Under the pieces are notes generated by a model. It was not told where the DNA came from. It saw only the letters and a list, made by a program, of their open reading frames with translations, and ran no database searches. From NCBI RefSeq assembly GCF_902729435.1, contig NZ_CACVCG010000061.1:1-33005 (forward strand): a DNA stretch of 33,005 nt, read 5' to 3'. Position 1 is the first letter of the stretch; each line of letters begins with the position of its first letter. Shown in pieces: positions 1-9,094 of the stretch. The position numbers were made by a program, and so were the translations under genes. Origin of the DNA: Magnetospirillum sp. UT-4. Lineage in GTDB: Bacteria > Pseudomonadota > Alphaproteobacteria > Rhodospirillales > Magnetospirillaceae.

Positions 1-13
1 CGCTGCGCACTCT

Positions 14-26
14 CCTCAGGATGAGG
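14..26. repeat. Small inverted repeat in the leading intergenic stretch
   Basis: CCTCA and TGAGG flank a 3-base spacer in the 64 bases before the end of the FtsH-like gene. It resembles the tip of palindromic intergenic elements common in alphaproteobacteria, but the window cuts off the rest. No coding feature is visible in bases 1-64. It could equally be the foot of a terminator hairpin for the minus-strand gene. Confidence 0.3.
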
Positions 27-64
27 CTACGGATACACAATGACCTGAATTGGCGTTCCCCCCT

Positions 65-1918
65 TCACAGCTCGCGGAAGGCCGCCTGGTCGAGGTCGTC
101 GAAGCCGGCGCCGCGGGTGATTTCGGTGATTTCGGCGCCGCTCAGGGATTCGCGGTCCAGCAGGGCCTGGGCCACCGCCTCCAGCTGGGCGGAATGGGTC
201 TTCAGGATGGCCAGCGCCTTCATCCGGCCTTCCGCCACCAGCGCCTTGACCTCGGCATCGATCTCGCGGCTGGTCTCGTCGGCCCGCACGCCCTCGGGGG
301 TGTAGGGGTCGCCGTGGGCGCCGCCGAAGGCGACCAAGCCGAGGCGGTCGCTCATGCCCCATTCGGTGACCATCTTGCGGGCGATGCGGCTGGCCATCTG
401 GATGTCGCCGGCGGCGCCGGTGGAGATCTCCTCGGGGCCGAACACCAGTTCCTCGGCGGCGCGCCCGCCCATGGCCACGGCGATGTCGGCCTTGAGCTTC
501 GAGCGGCGCAGCGCCGGGCTGTCCCGCTCGGGGATGCGCACCACCATGCCCAGGGCCTGGCCGCGCGGCACGATGGTGGCCTTGTGGATGGGGTCGGACG
601 CCGGCTGGTGCAGCGCCACCACCGCGTGGCCGGCCTCGTGATAGGCGGTCAGGCGGCGGTCCTCCTCGGCGAACAGCACGGCCCGCTCGGTGCCCAGCAG
701 GATGCGGTCCTTGGCCTGGTCGAAATCGGCGGCGCCCACGCCTTCGCGCCCGGCCCGCGCCGCCAGGATGGCGGCCTCGTTGACCAGGTGCATCAGCTGT
801 GCCCCCGAGAAGCCGGGGGTGCCGCGGGCCACAGCGTGCAGATCGACTTCCGCCGCCAGCCGCACCGATCCGGCATGCACCCCCAGGATCTTCTCGCGCC
901 CCGAGACGTCGGGGATCTGCAGCACCACGTGGCGGGAGAAGCGGCCCGGCCGCAGCAGCGCCTCGTCCAGGATGTCGGGGCGGTTGGTGGCGGCGATCAC
1001 CACCACGCCGGAATTGGGCTTGAAGCCGTCCATCTCGACCAGCAGCTGGTTCAGGGTCTGCTCGCGCTCCTCGTGCGCCGCCCGGGCATTGGAGCCGGAC
1101 CGCTGGCGCCCGACCGCGTCGATCTCGTCGATGAACAGGATGCAGGGCGCCTTCTTCTTGGCGGTGGCGAACATCTTGCGCACCCGCCCGGCGCCGACGC
1201 CGACGAACATCTCGACGAAATCCGAGCCCGAGATGGAGAAGAACGGCACCCCCGCCTCGCCGGCCACGGCGCGGGCCAGCAGGGTCTTGCCGGTACCGGG
1301 CGGGCCGCTCATCAGCACGCCGGTGGGCACCCGTGCCCCCAGGCGCGAGAAGCGGCGCGGGTCCTTCAGGAACTCCACCACCTCCATCAGCTCGGCCTTT
1401 TCGTTGTCGCAGCCGGCGACGTCGGCGAAGCGCACGTTGGACTCGGAGGCGCCGGCGCGGCGCGCCCGGTTGCCGCCGGCCATGCCGCCGCGAAGGCGGA
1501 AGAACACCACGGCGCCGATGATGGCGGCGACGATCAGCACGTTGCCGCCCACCGCCAGCAGGGTCTCCGAGGTGGGATGGGACTCGCCCTGGGCGTCGCG
1601 TTCGAGGGCGAAGCTGACGGCGGCGCCCTTGCCGGCGGCCTCGGCGGCCAGCCCGGCGGCGACCTGGGCCGGCACCTGGGCGCGGTGCAGCGCCCCCGAG
1701 GTCTCCCGCAGGACGGCGGTGCCGCGGGCGTAGAAGGTGAGTTCGGCGGCGGTGCCGCCCTCCACCAGCTTTCTCAGGCCGGAATAGCCGGCCTCGGCGG
1801 CGGCCGGGGCGGCCGGCCGGGCCAGCGCGCGGTAGAGGGGATAGCTGGCTGCACCGGCCAGAGTCAGGCCCAATACCGCCAGCAGGGCGGCCAAAAGGTA
1901 CTTCTTCCGTTTGCTCAC
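65..1918 (-). CDS. FtsH-family membrane AAA+ zinc metalloprotease, probably an accessory paralogue
   Basis: The protein of 617 aa is an ATP-dependent membrane protease that would extract and degrade membrane or cytosolic proteins. An N-terminal membrane segment (about residues 7-30) and a second one (about 130-150) flank a short extracytoplasmic domain. The AAA+ core follows: Walker A GPPGTGKT near 203-210, Walker [12 protein letters not shown], and the second region of homology ending RPGRFSRH. The zinc site is HEAGH (H427, E428, H431) with a likely third ligand D505 in TGAAGDI. The pore motif is FVGVGAG. I chose the GTG at 1918 because GGAAGG lies about 8 bases upstream; a TTG at 1945 is the alternative. 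The extracytoplasmic domain does not look like that of housekeeping FtsH, there is no hflK/hflC or tilS neighbour, and the C-terminus is short, so I infer a second copy. The family assignment is firm and the paralogue status is inferred. Confidence 0.9.
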   Translation of the reverse strand: MSKRKKYLLAALLAVLGLTLAGAASYPLYRALARPAAPAAAEAGYSGLRKLVEGGTAAELTFYARGTAVLRETSGALHRAQVPAQVAAGLAAEAAGKGAAVSFALERDAQGESHPTSETLLAVGGNVLIVAAIIGAVVFFRLRGGMAGGNRARRAGASESNVRFADVAGCDNEKAELMEVVEFLKDPRRFSRLGARVPTGVLMSGPPGTGKTLLARAVAGEAGVPFFSISGSDFVEMFVGVGAGRVRKMFATAKKKAPCILFIDEIDAVGRQRSGSNARAAHEEREQTLNQLLVEMDGFKPNSGVVVIAATNRPDILDEALLRPGRFSRHVVLQIPDVSGREKILGVHAGSVRLAAEVDLHAVARGTPGFSGAQLMHLVNEAAILAARAGREGVGAADFDQAKDRILLGTERAVLFAEEDRRLTAYHEAGHAVVALHQPASDPIHKATIVPRGQALGMVVRIPERDSPALRRSKLKADIAVAMGGRAAEELVFGPEEISTGAAGDIQMASRIARKMVTEWGMSDRLGLVAFGGAHGDPYTPEGVRADETSREIDAEVKALVAEGRMKALAILKTHSAQLEAVAQALLDRESLSGAEITEITRGAGFDDLDQAAFREL

Positions 1919-2017
1919 TGCTTCGCCTTCCGTCCTAACCAGCAAGGGGTACGGAGGGCACGGTAACCGTTTCCTAACCCGGCGGGGGGCGCGCAGAAGG
2001 GGGAGCGGGGAGAGGGG

Positions 2018-3328
2018 CTAGCGATTGTCCCGCAGAATCTCGCCGGCGAGGTAGAGCGATCCGCAAACGAGGATGCGGGCCGGTCCCTGGGGATGCGCAG
2101 CCACCAATTCGGCGATGGCGGCTTCGGCATTGGCGGCCGGTTTGGCATCCATGCAGAAATGGCGGGTGGCGGCGGAAGCCGCGTCCGCCGCCGACAGGCC
2201 GGCATGGCCCTCGGGCAGGGGGATGCCGCGCATGGAGTGGAAGCGGGCGGCCATGTGCTTCATGTAGCCGTCCACGTCCTTGTTCTCCAGCATGGCGAAG
2301 ACGCCCATCAGCGGCATGTCGCGCCAGGACCGGGTGTGCCGGCCGATGGCCTCGGCGGCGTTGGGGTTGTGGCCGCCGTCCAGCCACAGCTCCCAGCCGG
2401 CCGGCAGCATCGCGACCAGCGGCCCCTTGGTCAGCCGCTGCAGGCGGGCCGGCCACTCCACCCCCTTCATCCCCAGCGCCAGGGCGGCGGGCGGAATCTC
2501 GGGCAGCACCGGCGGCTTCTCGGTGCGGGTCAGGCGCTCGACGCAGGCCAGGGCGACGGCGGCGTTGCGCATCTGGAAGCTGCCGGCCAGGCCGGGCGCC
2601 GGCAGCCGCCATTCCACGCTCTTGCCCTTGTAGAGGCTGCCGCCCTCGGGGGTGGCGCGCAGGAAGAAGTCCTCGCCCTCCTTGACCAGCGGCACGCCCA
2701 TTTCCAGCGAGCGGGCCTCCAGCACCTTCCTGACCTTGCGGTCCTGGTCGGCGACCACGCAGGCGATGCCGCGCTTCATGATGCCGGCCTTCTCGGCGGC
2801 GATGGCCTCGATGCGGCCGCCCAGGAACTGCTGGTGGTCCATGGCGATGGTGGTGAGCACGGTGAGCGCCGGCCGCTCGATCACGTTGGTGGCGTCCAGC
2901 CGCCCGCCCAGCCCGGTCTCCAGGATGCAGACGTCGGCGGGAGTGCGGGTGAAGGCGAGGAAGGCGGCTGCCGTGGTGATCTCGAAGAAGGTGATGGGGG
3001 CGCCGGCATTGATCTGCTCGATCTCCTCCAGCAGCGCCAGCAATTCCCCGTCCTCGAGCAGCCGCCCGGCGACGCGGATGCGCTCGGCGAAGCGCACCAG
3101 ATGCGGCGAGGTGTAGACATGGGCGCGAAGCCCCGCCGCCTCGAGGAAGGCACGCAGGAACGCCACCGTCGAGCCCTTGCCGTTGGTGCCGGCGACATGG
3201 ATGGTGGGGGGCAGCCTGAGCTGCGGATGCCCCATCTTGTCGAGCAGCGTCAGCACCCGGTCCAGCGACAGGTCGATGGACTTGGGATGCAGGCGGGTCA
3301 GGCGGTCGAGGACGAGGTCGATCATCAT
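2018..3328 (-). CDS. folC: Bifunctional folylpolyglutamate synthase / dihydrofolate synthase
   Basis: The 436-aa Mur-ligase-family enzyme adds L-glutamate to dihydropteroate and to reduced folates, in the cytoplasm. The nucleotide-binding loop HVAGTNGKGST lies near residues 46-56, followed by YTSPHL, the central ILETGLGGRLDATN and TTIAMDHQQFLG with EKAGI. The C-terminal domain carries LDGGHNPNA and ends in a typical LVCGSLYLAGE. Two ATGs stand in tandem (3328 and 3325) and either may be used. The reading frame stays open upstream through a palindromic repeat and an alternative frame of accD; that extension is not coding. The gene closes the trpB-trpA-accD-folC series, with a 119-base gap after accD filled mostly by a palindromic repeat. 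Confidence 0.95.
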   Translation of the reverse strand: MMIDLVLDRLTRLHPKSIDLSLDRVLTLLDKMGHPQLRLPPTIHVAGTNGKGSTVAFLRAFLEAAGLRAHVYTSPHLVRFAERIRVAGRLLEDGELLALLEEIEQINAGAPITFFEITTAAAFLAFTRTPADVCILETGLGGRLDATNVIERPALTVLTTIAMDHQQFLGGRIEAIAAEKAGIMKRGIACVVADQDRKVRKVLEARSLEMGVPLVKEGEDFFLRATPEGGSLYKGKSVEWRLPAPGLAGSFQMRNAAVALACVERLTRTEKPPVLPEIPPAALALGMKGVEWPARLQRLTKGPLVAMLPAGWELWLDGGHNPNAAEAIGRHTRSWRDMPLMGVFAMLENKDVDGYMKHMAARFHSMRGIPLPEGHAGLSAADAASAATRHFCMDAKPAANAEAAIAELVAAHPQGPARILVCGSLYLAGEILRDNR

Positions 3329-3355
3329 GGCGGTAGTCCCGGAAGGCGGTTGACC

Positions 3356-3441
3356 CGTCGTTCCCGCGAAGGCGGGAACCCAGGAGCCGCAGACAGGCTG
3401 GAGGTGCACCCCTGGGTCCCCGCCTGCGCGGGGACGACGAC
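3356..3441. repeat. Palindromic intergenic repeat between folC and accD (copy 1)
   Basis: An inverted repeat of about 86 bases. The outer arms CGTCGTTCCCGCG and CGCGGGGACGACG pair with each other, and each arm also holds its own small hairpin (CCCGCGAAGGCGGG and CCCCGCCTGCGCGGGG). The same architecture recurs at 19342-19444. In a transcript running accD to folC it would fold as a large structure, which could affect mRNA stability or partly terminate transcription. Elements of this type are widespread in Magnetospirillum-like genomes (recalled family knowledge). Confidence 0.75.
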
Positions 3442-3447
3442 GGAGCA

Positions 3448-4365
3448 TTACATCCGCACCGCATCCTCGGGTGACGCGGCGCCGTCCACCGGCAGCAGCA
3501 GCAGGTCGCCGGCCGGGGCCTTGTTGCGCAGCAGGCCGAAGATGCGGATCAGGGTGGTGCGCAGATCCTTGCGCGGCACCACCATGTCGACCATGCCCTT
3601 CTCCAGCAGGTACTCGGCCTTCTGGAAGCCTTCGGGCAGCTTCTCGCGGATGGTGTTCTCGATCACCCTTGCGCCGGCGAAGCCGATCACCGCGCCGGGC
3701 TCGGCCACCTGGATGTCGCCCAGCATGGCGAAGCTGGCCGAGACGCCGCCGGTGGTGGGGTCGGTCAGCAGCACCACATAGGGCAGCCGCTTTTCCTTGA
3801 CCTTGTCGACGGCGACGGTGGTGCGCGCCATCTGCATCAGCGACAGGATGCCCTCCTGCATGCGCGCCCCGCCCGAAGCCGGGATGATCAGCAGCGGCGC
3901 ATCCTGCAGCACCGCCAGCTCGGCGGCGGCGACGATGCCCTCGCCCACCGCGACGCCCATGGAGCCGCCCTGGAACTCGAAATTGAAGGCCGCCACCACC
4001 ACGCCCAGGCCGCCCATCCGGCCGTGGGCGACGACGATGGCGTCGTGCTCGCCGGTCTTGGCGCGGGTGTCCTTGAGGCGGTCGGTATAGCGCTTCTGGT
4101 CCTTGAACTTCAGCGGATCGTCGGACGATTTCGGCAGCTCGATGCGGGTGTAGCGGCCGTCGTCGAACAGCATCTCCAGGCGCTTCTTGACGCCCAGGCG
4201 CATGTGGTGGCCGCAATGCTGGCAGACGTTCAGCGCCTTCTCGAGGTCGCGGTGGAAGATCATGTGGCCGCAGCCCGGGCATTTGTGCCACAGGTTGTCG
4301 GGCACCTCGCGCGGGCGCACCAGGGCCTGGATCTTGGGTCGGACGTAGTTGGTCAGCCAGTTCAT
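3448..4365 (-). CDS. accD: Acetyl-CoA carboxylase carboxyltransferase subunit beta
   Basis: The 305-aa subunit transfers the carboxyl group from carboxybiotin to acetyl-CoA together with AccA, the committed step of fatty acid synthesis. It has an N-terminal four-cysteine zinc finger (CPGC about 20 residues before CQHC, within residues 27-52). The crotonase-like core contains FEFQGGSMG, the oxyanion-hole region PASGGARMQEG, and LLTDPTTGGVSASFAMLGD. The length is normal. I chose the ATG at 4365 because MNWLTNYVRPKI is the usual N-terminus of alphaproteobacterial AccD; the frame extends only 8 codons further. It follows trpA with a 113-base gap occupied by a palindromic repeat. The trpBA-accD-folC linkage is common in alphaproteobacteria. 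Confidence 0.97.
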   Translation of the reverse strand: MNWLTNYVRPKIQALVRPREVPDNLWHKCPGCGHMIFHRDLEKALNVCQHCGHHMRLGVKKRLEMLFDDGRYTRIELPKSSDDPLKFKDQKRYTDRLKDTRAKTGEHDAIVVAHGRMGGLGVVVAAFNFEFQGGSMGVAVGEGIVAAAELAVLQDAPLLIIPASGGARMQEGILSLMQMARTTVAVDKVKEKRLPYVVLLTDPTTGGVSASFAMLGDIQVAEPGAVIGFAGARVIENTIREKLPEGFQKAEYLLEKGMVDMVVPRKDLRTTLIRIFGLLRNKAPAGDLLLLPVDGAASPEDAVRM

Positions 4366-4383
4366 TCTGCTACTCCGGTTCCG

Positions 4384-4472
4384 CGTCACCCCCGGGCTCG
4401 ACCCGGGGGTCCATCTTCGGCGCCGTGTCGTGCGGCCGCGTGGATGGCCGGGTCAAGCCCGGCCATGACGAC
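4384..4472. repeat. Palindromic intergenic repeat between accD and trpA (copy 2, second family)
   Basis: Two neighbouring hairpins fill the gap: CACCCCCGGGCTCGACCCGGGGGT and GGCCGGGTCAAGCCCGGCC. They are bounded by CGTCA and TGACG, which pair as outer arms. The second arm recurs at 32955-32975 near the right end of the window. It sits inside the trpA-accD transcript and lacks a T-tract, so a repeat element is more likely than a terminator. Confidence 0.7.
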
Positions 4473-4478
4473 AATAGA

Positions 4479-5290
4479 TCAAACTCTCGCCCCGCGCACG
4501 CCCGCCGCCAGGGTGCGGACCAGGTCCAGCGCCGCCGCCACCGGGTCGCGGCCGTGTTCGCGCGCGTTCTCGGCGGCGGCCACGATGGCCGAGCCGACCA
4601 CCACGCCGTCGGCCAGGCGGGCCACCTCGGCGGCCTGGTCGGGGGTCTTGATGCCGAAGCCGACGCACACCGGGAGCGGGGTATGGCGGCGGATGCGGGC
4701 CACCGCCTCGTCGATGGCGGTGGCGGTGGCCGAGGCGGTGCCGGTGATGCCGGCGATGGAGACGTAATAGACGAAGCCCGAGGCGTTGCCGACGATGGCC
4801 GGCAGGCGGGCATCGTCGCTGGTCGGCGTGGTCAGGAAGATGAAGTCGATGCCGTTGGCCCGGCAATGGGGCACCAGCTCGTCGGCTTCTTCCGGCGGCA
4901 GATCGACGATGATCAGGCCGTCGATGCCGGCGGCGGCGGCATCGGCGCAGAAGGCCCGCGCCCCCCAGGCATGGATGGGGTTGTAATAGCCCATCAGCAC
5001 CACCGGGGTGGCGGGATCGGCCTGGCGGAACTGGGCCACCATGGCCAGCGTGCCCTTCAGCGTGCCGCCGGCCGCCAAGGCGCGCTGGGCGGCGTACTGG
5101 ATTGCCGGGCCGTCGGCCATGGGATCGGTGAAGCACATGCCGAATTCGACGATGTCGGCGCCGGCCCCGGGCAGGCCGTCCAGGATGGCCTGCGAGGTGG
5201 CGCGGTCGGGGTCGAAGCCCATGACGTAGGTCACCAGGGCGGCGCGGTTCTCGGCCTTGAGTTGGGCGAAGCGGGCTTGAAGTCTGGACA

Positions 5291-5291
<1 letters not shown>
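4479..5291 (-). CDS. trpA: Tryptophan synthase alpha subunit
   Basis: The 270-aa TIM-barrel subunit cleaves indole-3-glycerol phosphate to indole and glyceraldehyde 3-phosphate and channels indole to TrpB. The catalytic Glu sits in [17 protein letters not shown] and the catalytic Asp follows in the same motif; [18 protein letters not shown] and a C-terminal GFGIKTPDQ phosphate-binding loop are present. The usual PFSDP is CFTDP here, a mild variation. The start is a GTG that shares its last-base overlap with the trpB stop (TAGTG), implying translational coupling. No trpF is seen next to trpB in this window. Confidence 0.96.
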
Positions 5292-6514
<1,223 letters not shown>

Positions 6515-6670
6515 GATTGCGTCCGAATGGCCGGAAGGGCCGCTAATAAAGCATGAAGCGCCGGGCGAGGGGAGGGTTTTTCGCGCATGATGTCATGGGA
6601 CGCACGTTGCAAAATCGGTTAAGGTGTGTTGCACATAAGGATTAGGTAATAGGACAGGGAGTTTTCCGAG

Positions 6671-7048
6671 ATGACCAAGATTCGCACCCTGGCGGCCGCT
6701 GCGCTGGCGGTTGCCCTCGCCGCCCCGGCATTCGCCAAGGAGGAGCCGGTGAGCTATTCCGAGGACGTCAGCCCGATTCTGCAGATCCGCTGCCTGGCCT
6801 GCCACCAGCCGGGCCAGGAGGGCACCGAGAAGAGCGGCCTCGACCTCTCGACCTATGACGGGCTGATGAAGGGGACCAAGCACGGGGCCATGATCGTCCC
6901 CGGCGATCCGGTCACCTCCAACCTGATGGTGCTGATCGACGGCAAGGCCGACAAGTCGCTGCAGATGCCCCACGGCAAGAAGAAGCTGTCGTCCTGCGAC
7001 CGCGACATGATCCGCAAGTGGATCAAGCAGGGCGCCAAGAACAACTAG
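6671..7048 (+). CDS. Small secreted c-type cytochrome-like protein
   Basis: The 125-aa protein has a clear Sec signal peptide with a likely cleavage after AFA near residue 22. One heme-c attachment motif, CLACH, follows in the mature N-terminus (ILQIRCLACHQPG). MPHGKKKLSSCD near the C-terminus offers a candidate axial methionine. The pattern SEDVSPILQIRCLACH resembles the PSCyt1 (planctomycete-type cytochrome C) Pfam domain, here stand-alone. It would be exported and loaded with heme in the periplasm; its redox partner is unknown. GGGAG upstream of the ATG supports the start. It is a monocistronic gene between a divergent trpB and a strong terminator. Confidence 0.85.
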   Translation: MTKIRTLAAAALAVALAAPAFAKEEPVSYSEDVSPILQIRCLACHQPGQEGTEKSGLDLSTYDGLMKGTKHGAMIVPGDPVTSNLMVLIDGKADKSLQMPHGKKKLSSCDRDMIRKWIKQGAKNN

Positions 7049-7070
7049 GTCTACCGCGCTTCGCAGGCGA

Positions 7071-7101
7071 GGGGCCGGCCCCGGCGGGGGCCGGCCCCTT
7101 T
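7071..7101. terminator. Intrinsic terminator between convergent cytochrome and PRC-barrel genes
   Basis: A perfect 10-bp GC stem (7071-7080 with 7089-7098) encloses an 8-base loop and is followed by TTT. The minus-strand gene ends at 7107, so the hairpin may serve both directions, although the T run is only on the plus side. Confidence 0.8.
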
Positions 7102-7106
7102 GCCGT

Positions 7107-7607
7107 TCAGCGTTCCGGCGTCTGCGCCTGCTGGCTGCGCGCTTCGTCCCAGAATGCGGTGATGCGGTCGCGCAGGGGCTGCGCCTCCAGCGCGGCGATG
7201 TTGTCGCCCTGCACCGCCGGAGCCGTCTCGAGGGTCCGGCGCGGGGCGTTGAGCACGAAGGTTTGGCTTTCCTGGCCCGGCTGCACCATGTTCCACGGCA
7301 CCGCCACGCTCTTCTCGCCGATCCCCAGGAAGCCGCCGACGCCGATGATGGCGTAGCTGATCTGGCCGCGCTTGATATCGACGACCACGTCCTCGACCTC
7401 GCCGATGCGCTCGCCCTGGAGGTTGTTGACGGCCGCCCCCTGCACGGTATCGACGTCGACCAGGGTGACGCTGTTCATGGGGCGCTCGTCGATGGCCTCG
7501 GGTCGCGCGCTGCGGTTGGTCTCTCCGGTCTGGTTCTGCTGCTGTGCCATGGCCGGCGCGGCCAGGGCCAGGGCGACGGCGGTTGCGGCTAACATCCTGC
7601 TGAGCAT
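7107..7607 (-). CDS. Secreted PRC-barrel domain protein
   Basis: The 166-aa protein starts with a Sec signal peptide ending in APAMA (cleavage near residue 21). After a Gln/Asn-rich linker, a PRC-barrel domain spans about residues 50-115, with NLQGERIGEVEDVVVDIKRGQISYAIIGVGGFLGIGEKSVAVPW. PRC-barrel proteins of this secreted type are common in alphaproteobacteria and often stress-linked; their molecular role is not settled. It lies 27 bases after the ECF sigma gene on the same strand, so co-transcription and control by that sigma factor are plausible. A TCCCTCC complement (GGAGGGA) lies just upstream of the ATG as a strong ribosome-binding site. Confidence 0.85.
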   Translation of the reverse strand: MLSRMLAATAVALALAAPAMAQQQNQTGETNRSARPEAIDERPMNSVTLVDVDTVQGAAVNNLQGERIGEVEDVVVDIKRGQISYAIIGVGGFLGIGEKSVAVPWNMVQPGQESQTFVLNAPRRTLETAPAVQGDNIAALEAQPLRDRITAFWDEARSQQAQTPER

Positions 7608-7634
7608 TCTTCCCTCCTTGCTGTGCGAAAGCCT

Positions 7635-8228
7635 TCAGGCCCCCTTCCGCCGCCCGCCGCGATGGGCGGTCAGGCGGTGGGGCGTGCCGTCCGCGGTTAG
7701 CGGCTGGGGATGGGCCTCGCCGGGATCGGCCAGGTCGTCCATCGCCAGCTCGCCCTCCATCAGCCGGCGCAGTCGCCGGCGCGCCCGCGACAGCCGCGAC
7801 TTGACGGTGCCCATGGGCACCCCCAGCGCTGCGGCGGCGTCCTCGTACTGCATGCCGTCCAGGCCGATCATCAGCACCACCCGCTGCTCCTGCTCGGGCA
7901 GGCGGTCGAAGGCGCGGGCCAGGTCCTTCAGGGTGACGCTATGCATCTGCCGGGCCGGGCACGACAGGTGGGTGTGCTCGTCGAGCAGCGGCACCATGGT
8001 GTTGACCGAGCCGTGCCGCAGGTACTGGTTGATATAGAGGTTATGGAGGATGGTGAACAACCAGGCGCGCAGATTGGTGCCCTCGCGCCACAGATGTTCG
8101 CGGGAGATGGCGCGCTCCAGGCAGTCCTGGACAAGATCCTCGGCATGGATCGAATCGCGTACCAGAACGCGCGCATATCGGCGAAGGTTGGGTATGTGAT
8201 CGGCAACCATGTCTCCGAAATGCGCCAT
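7635..8228 (-). CDS. ECF-type RNA polymerase sigma factor
   Basis: The 197-aa protein has sigma-70 region 2 (LRRYARVLVRDSIHAEDLVQDCLERAI with the downstream LRAWLFTILHNLYINQYL, about residues 10-75) and region 4 (FDRLPEQEQRVVLMIGLDGMQYEDAAAALGVPMGTVKSRLSRARRRL, about 110-160). It would direct RNA polymerase to a stress regulon. The C-terminal 30 residues are a basic, low-complexity tail. The ATG at 8228 has AAGGTGGAG upstream; a TTG at 8252 is the alternative. No anti-sigma gene, nepR or phyR is adjacent, so the mode of control is not visible. Neighbours are a hemerythrin upstream and a secreted PRC-barrel protein downstream, both on the same strand. Confidence 0.9.
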   Translation of the reverse strand: MAHFGDMVADHIPNLRRYARVLVRDSIHAEDLVQDCLERAISREHLWREGTNLRAWLFTILHNLYINQYLRHGSVNTMVPLLDEHTHLSCPARQMHSVTLKDLARAFDRLPEQEQRVVLMIGLDGMQYEDAAAALGVPMGTVKSRLSRARRRLRRLMEGELAMDDLADPGEAHPQPLTADGTPHRLTAHRGGRRKGA

Positions 8229-8426
8229 GCTCTCCACCTTCCGCCTGGCCAAACCCTAAAGGACTGGTGCATTGGTTACTGTCAGCGTGACGAAATATTC
8301 ATGACCTTTCCAGCATGTGTATTGCTGCCAACTTGTGTATGGCGGAAGGTGTGCACGCAGCCTGAGCAAAGTAAGCTGGCCTGAGGGGGTAACCCGGCAG
8401 CAGCGCAGACCTCTCGGTCGCGTCGG

Positions 8427-8442
8427 CCAGGGCACGCCCTGG
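8427..8442 (-). terminator. Possible weak hairpin after the hemerythrin gene
   Basis: CCAGGG and CCCTGG enclose CACG, 12 bases downstream of the hemerythrin stop. There is no T-tract, so this is a weak candidate. The remaining bases 8229-8426 should hold the promoter of the ECF sigma gene; I could not identify a convincing ECF-type -35/-10 pair there. Confidence 0.3.
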
Positions 8443-8453
8443 GAGGGGTGGCC

Positions 8454-8897
8454 TCAGTGCGGCCTGTCGTGTTCCTTGGCCGACAGGAACGTCCGGGCCA
8501 TCTCGTCGAGCCGGTCGTCGCCGAGAAGCTGGCGGGCCTTGGGGAAGATGTCGCCTTCCTCCTCGCGCACGTGGTCCAGCAGCTTCTCGCGGATCGTTCC
8601 CAGCGTGTCGATCCAGTCGTCGGAATCGGCGGGGATGCCGTTCATCCGGGCCAGCAGGCCTGCCACCGCGTGATGCTCGCCGATGCCGTGCTCGACCATG
8701 TCGTGGGCCGGCTGCCTGTCCCGCAGCGCCGGGTAGAACACCGCCTCCTCGGCGTGGGCGTGCTTGAGGATGGCCTCCTTCAGCGCGTCGAACAGCTGGT
8801 TGCGCCGGCCGAGATCGGTGGCCGAGGTGGCGAGGATGGTCGAGAACAGCCGCTCGACGGTGGCATGGTCGTCCTTCAGGACATCGAGAACATTCAT
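8454..8897 (-). CDS. Hemerythrin HHE-domain protein
   Basis: The 147-aa helical protein has the hemerythrin-like metal-ligand series: the HATVERLF region at the start, then KHAHAEEAVFYPAL, EHGIGEHHAVAGLL and LLDHVREEEGDIFP. It would bind a di-iron centre, with roles proposed for the family in oxygen or nitric oxide sensing and iron or redox stress. The ATG at 8897 is preceded by GGAGAGAG; the frame extends upstream but that part is an arginine-rich non-coding shadow. It is oriented with the downstream ECF sigma and PRC-barrel genes. Confidence 0.88.
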   Translation of the reverse strand: MNVLDVLKDDHATVERLFSTILATSATDLGRRNQLFDALKEAILKHAHAEEAVFYPALRDRQPAHDMVEHGIGEHHAVAGLLARMNGIPADSDDWIDTLGTIREKLLDHVREEEGDIFPKARQLLGDDRLDEMARTFLSAKEHDRPH

Positions 8898-9094
8898 CGG
8901 GCGCTCTCTCCGGGGCGGTGGCATCGGCCTTTCAACGCCCGCCGCCCCGGCGCGGTTCCGCACCCGAACGCCATAGGCTGCCGCCTTTGGGCTACCCCGT
9001 CTGAGACCCCGGGCACCCCCTCTGAGGACGCCGCAAGCGCCGCGGTTTGTGGTGGCATGGGCGGGCAAGAAATACGGCAGGAAGGCGTTCATCC

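Noticed and set aside
50-1966. A 638-codon open frame antisense to the FtsH-like gene
   Set aside because: It is a high-GC shadow: Gly/Ala/His/Gln-rich with no domain, while the minus strand encodes all FtsH motifs.
3329-4291. An apparent fusion of folC with an upstream coding frame
   Set aside because: The upstream part translates accD out of frame and a palindromic repeat; folC starts at a tandem ATG.
6515-6670. A trp attenuator or a clear promoter pair between trpB and the cytochrome gene
   Set aside because: TTGCAA and TAATAG-like hexamers occur but not at workable spacing, and no Trp-rich leader frame is seen.
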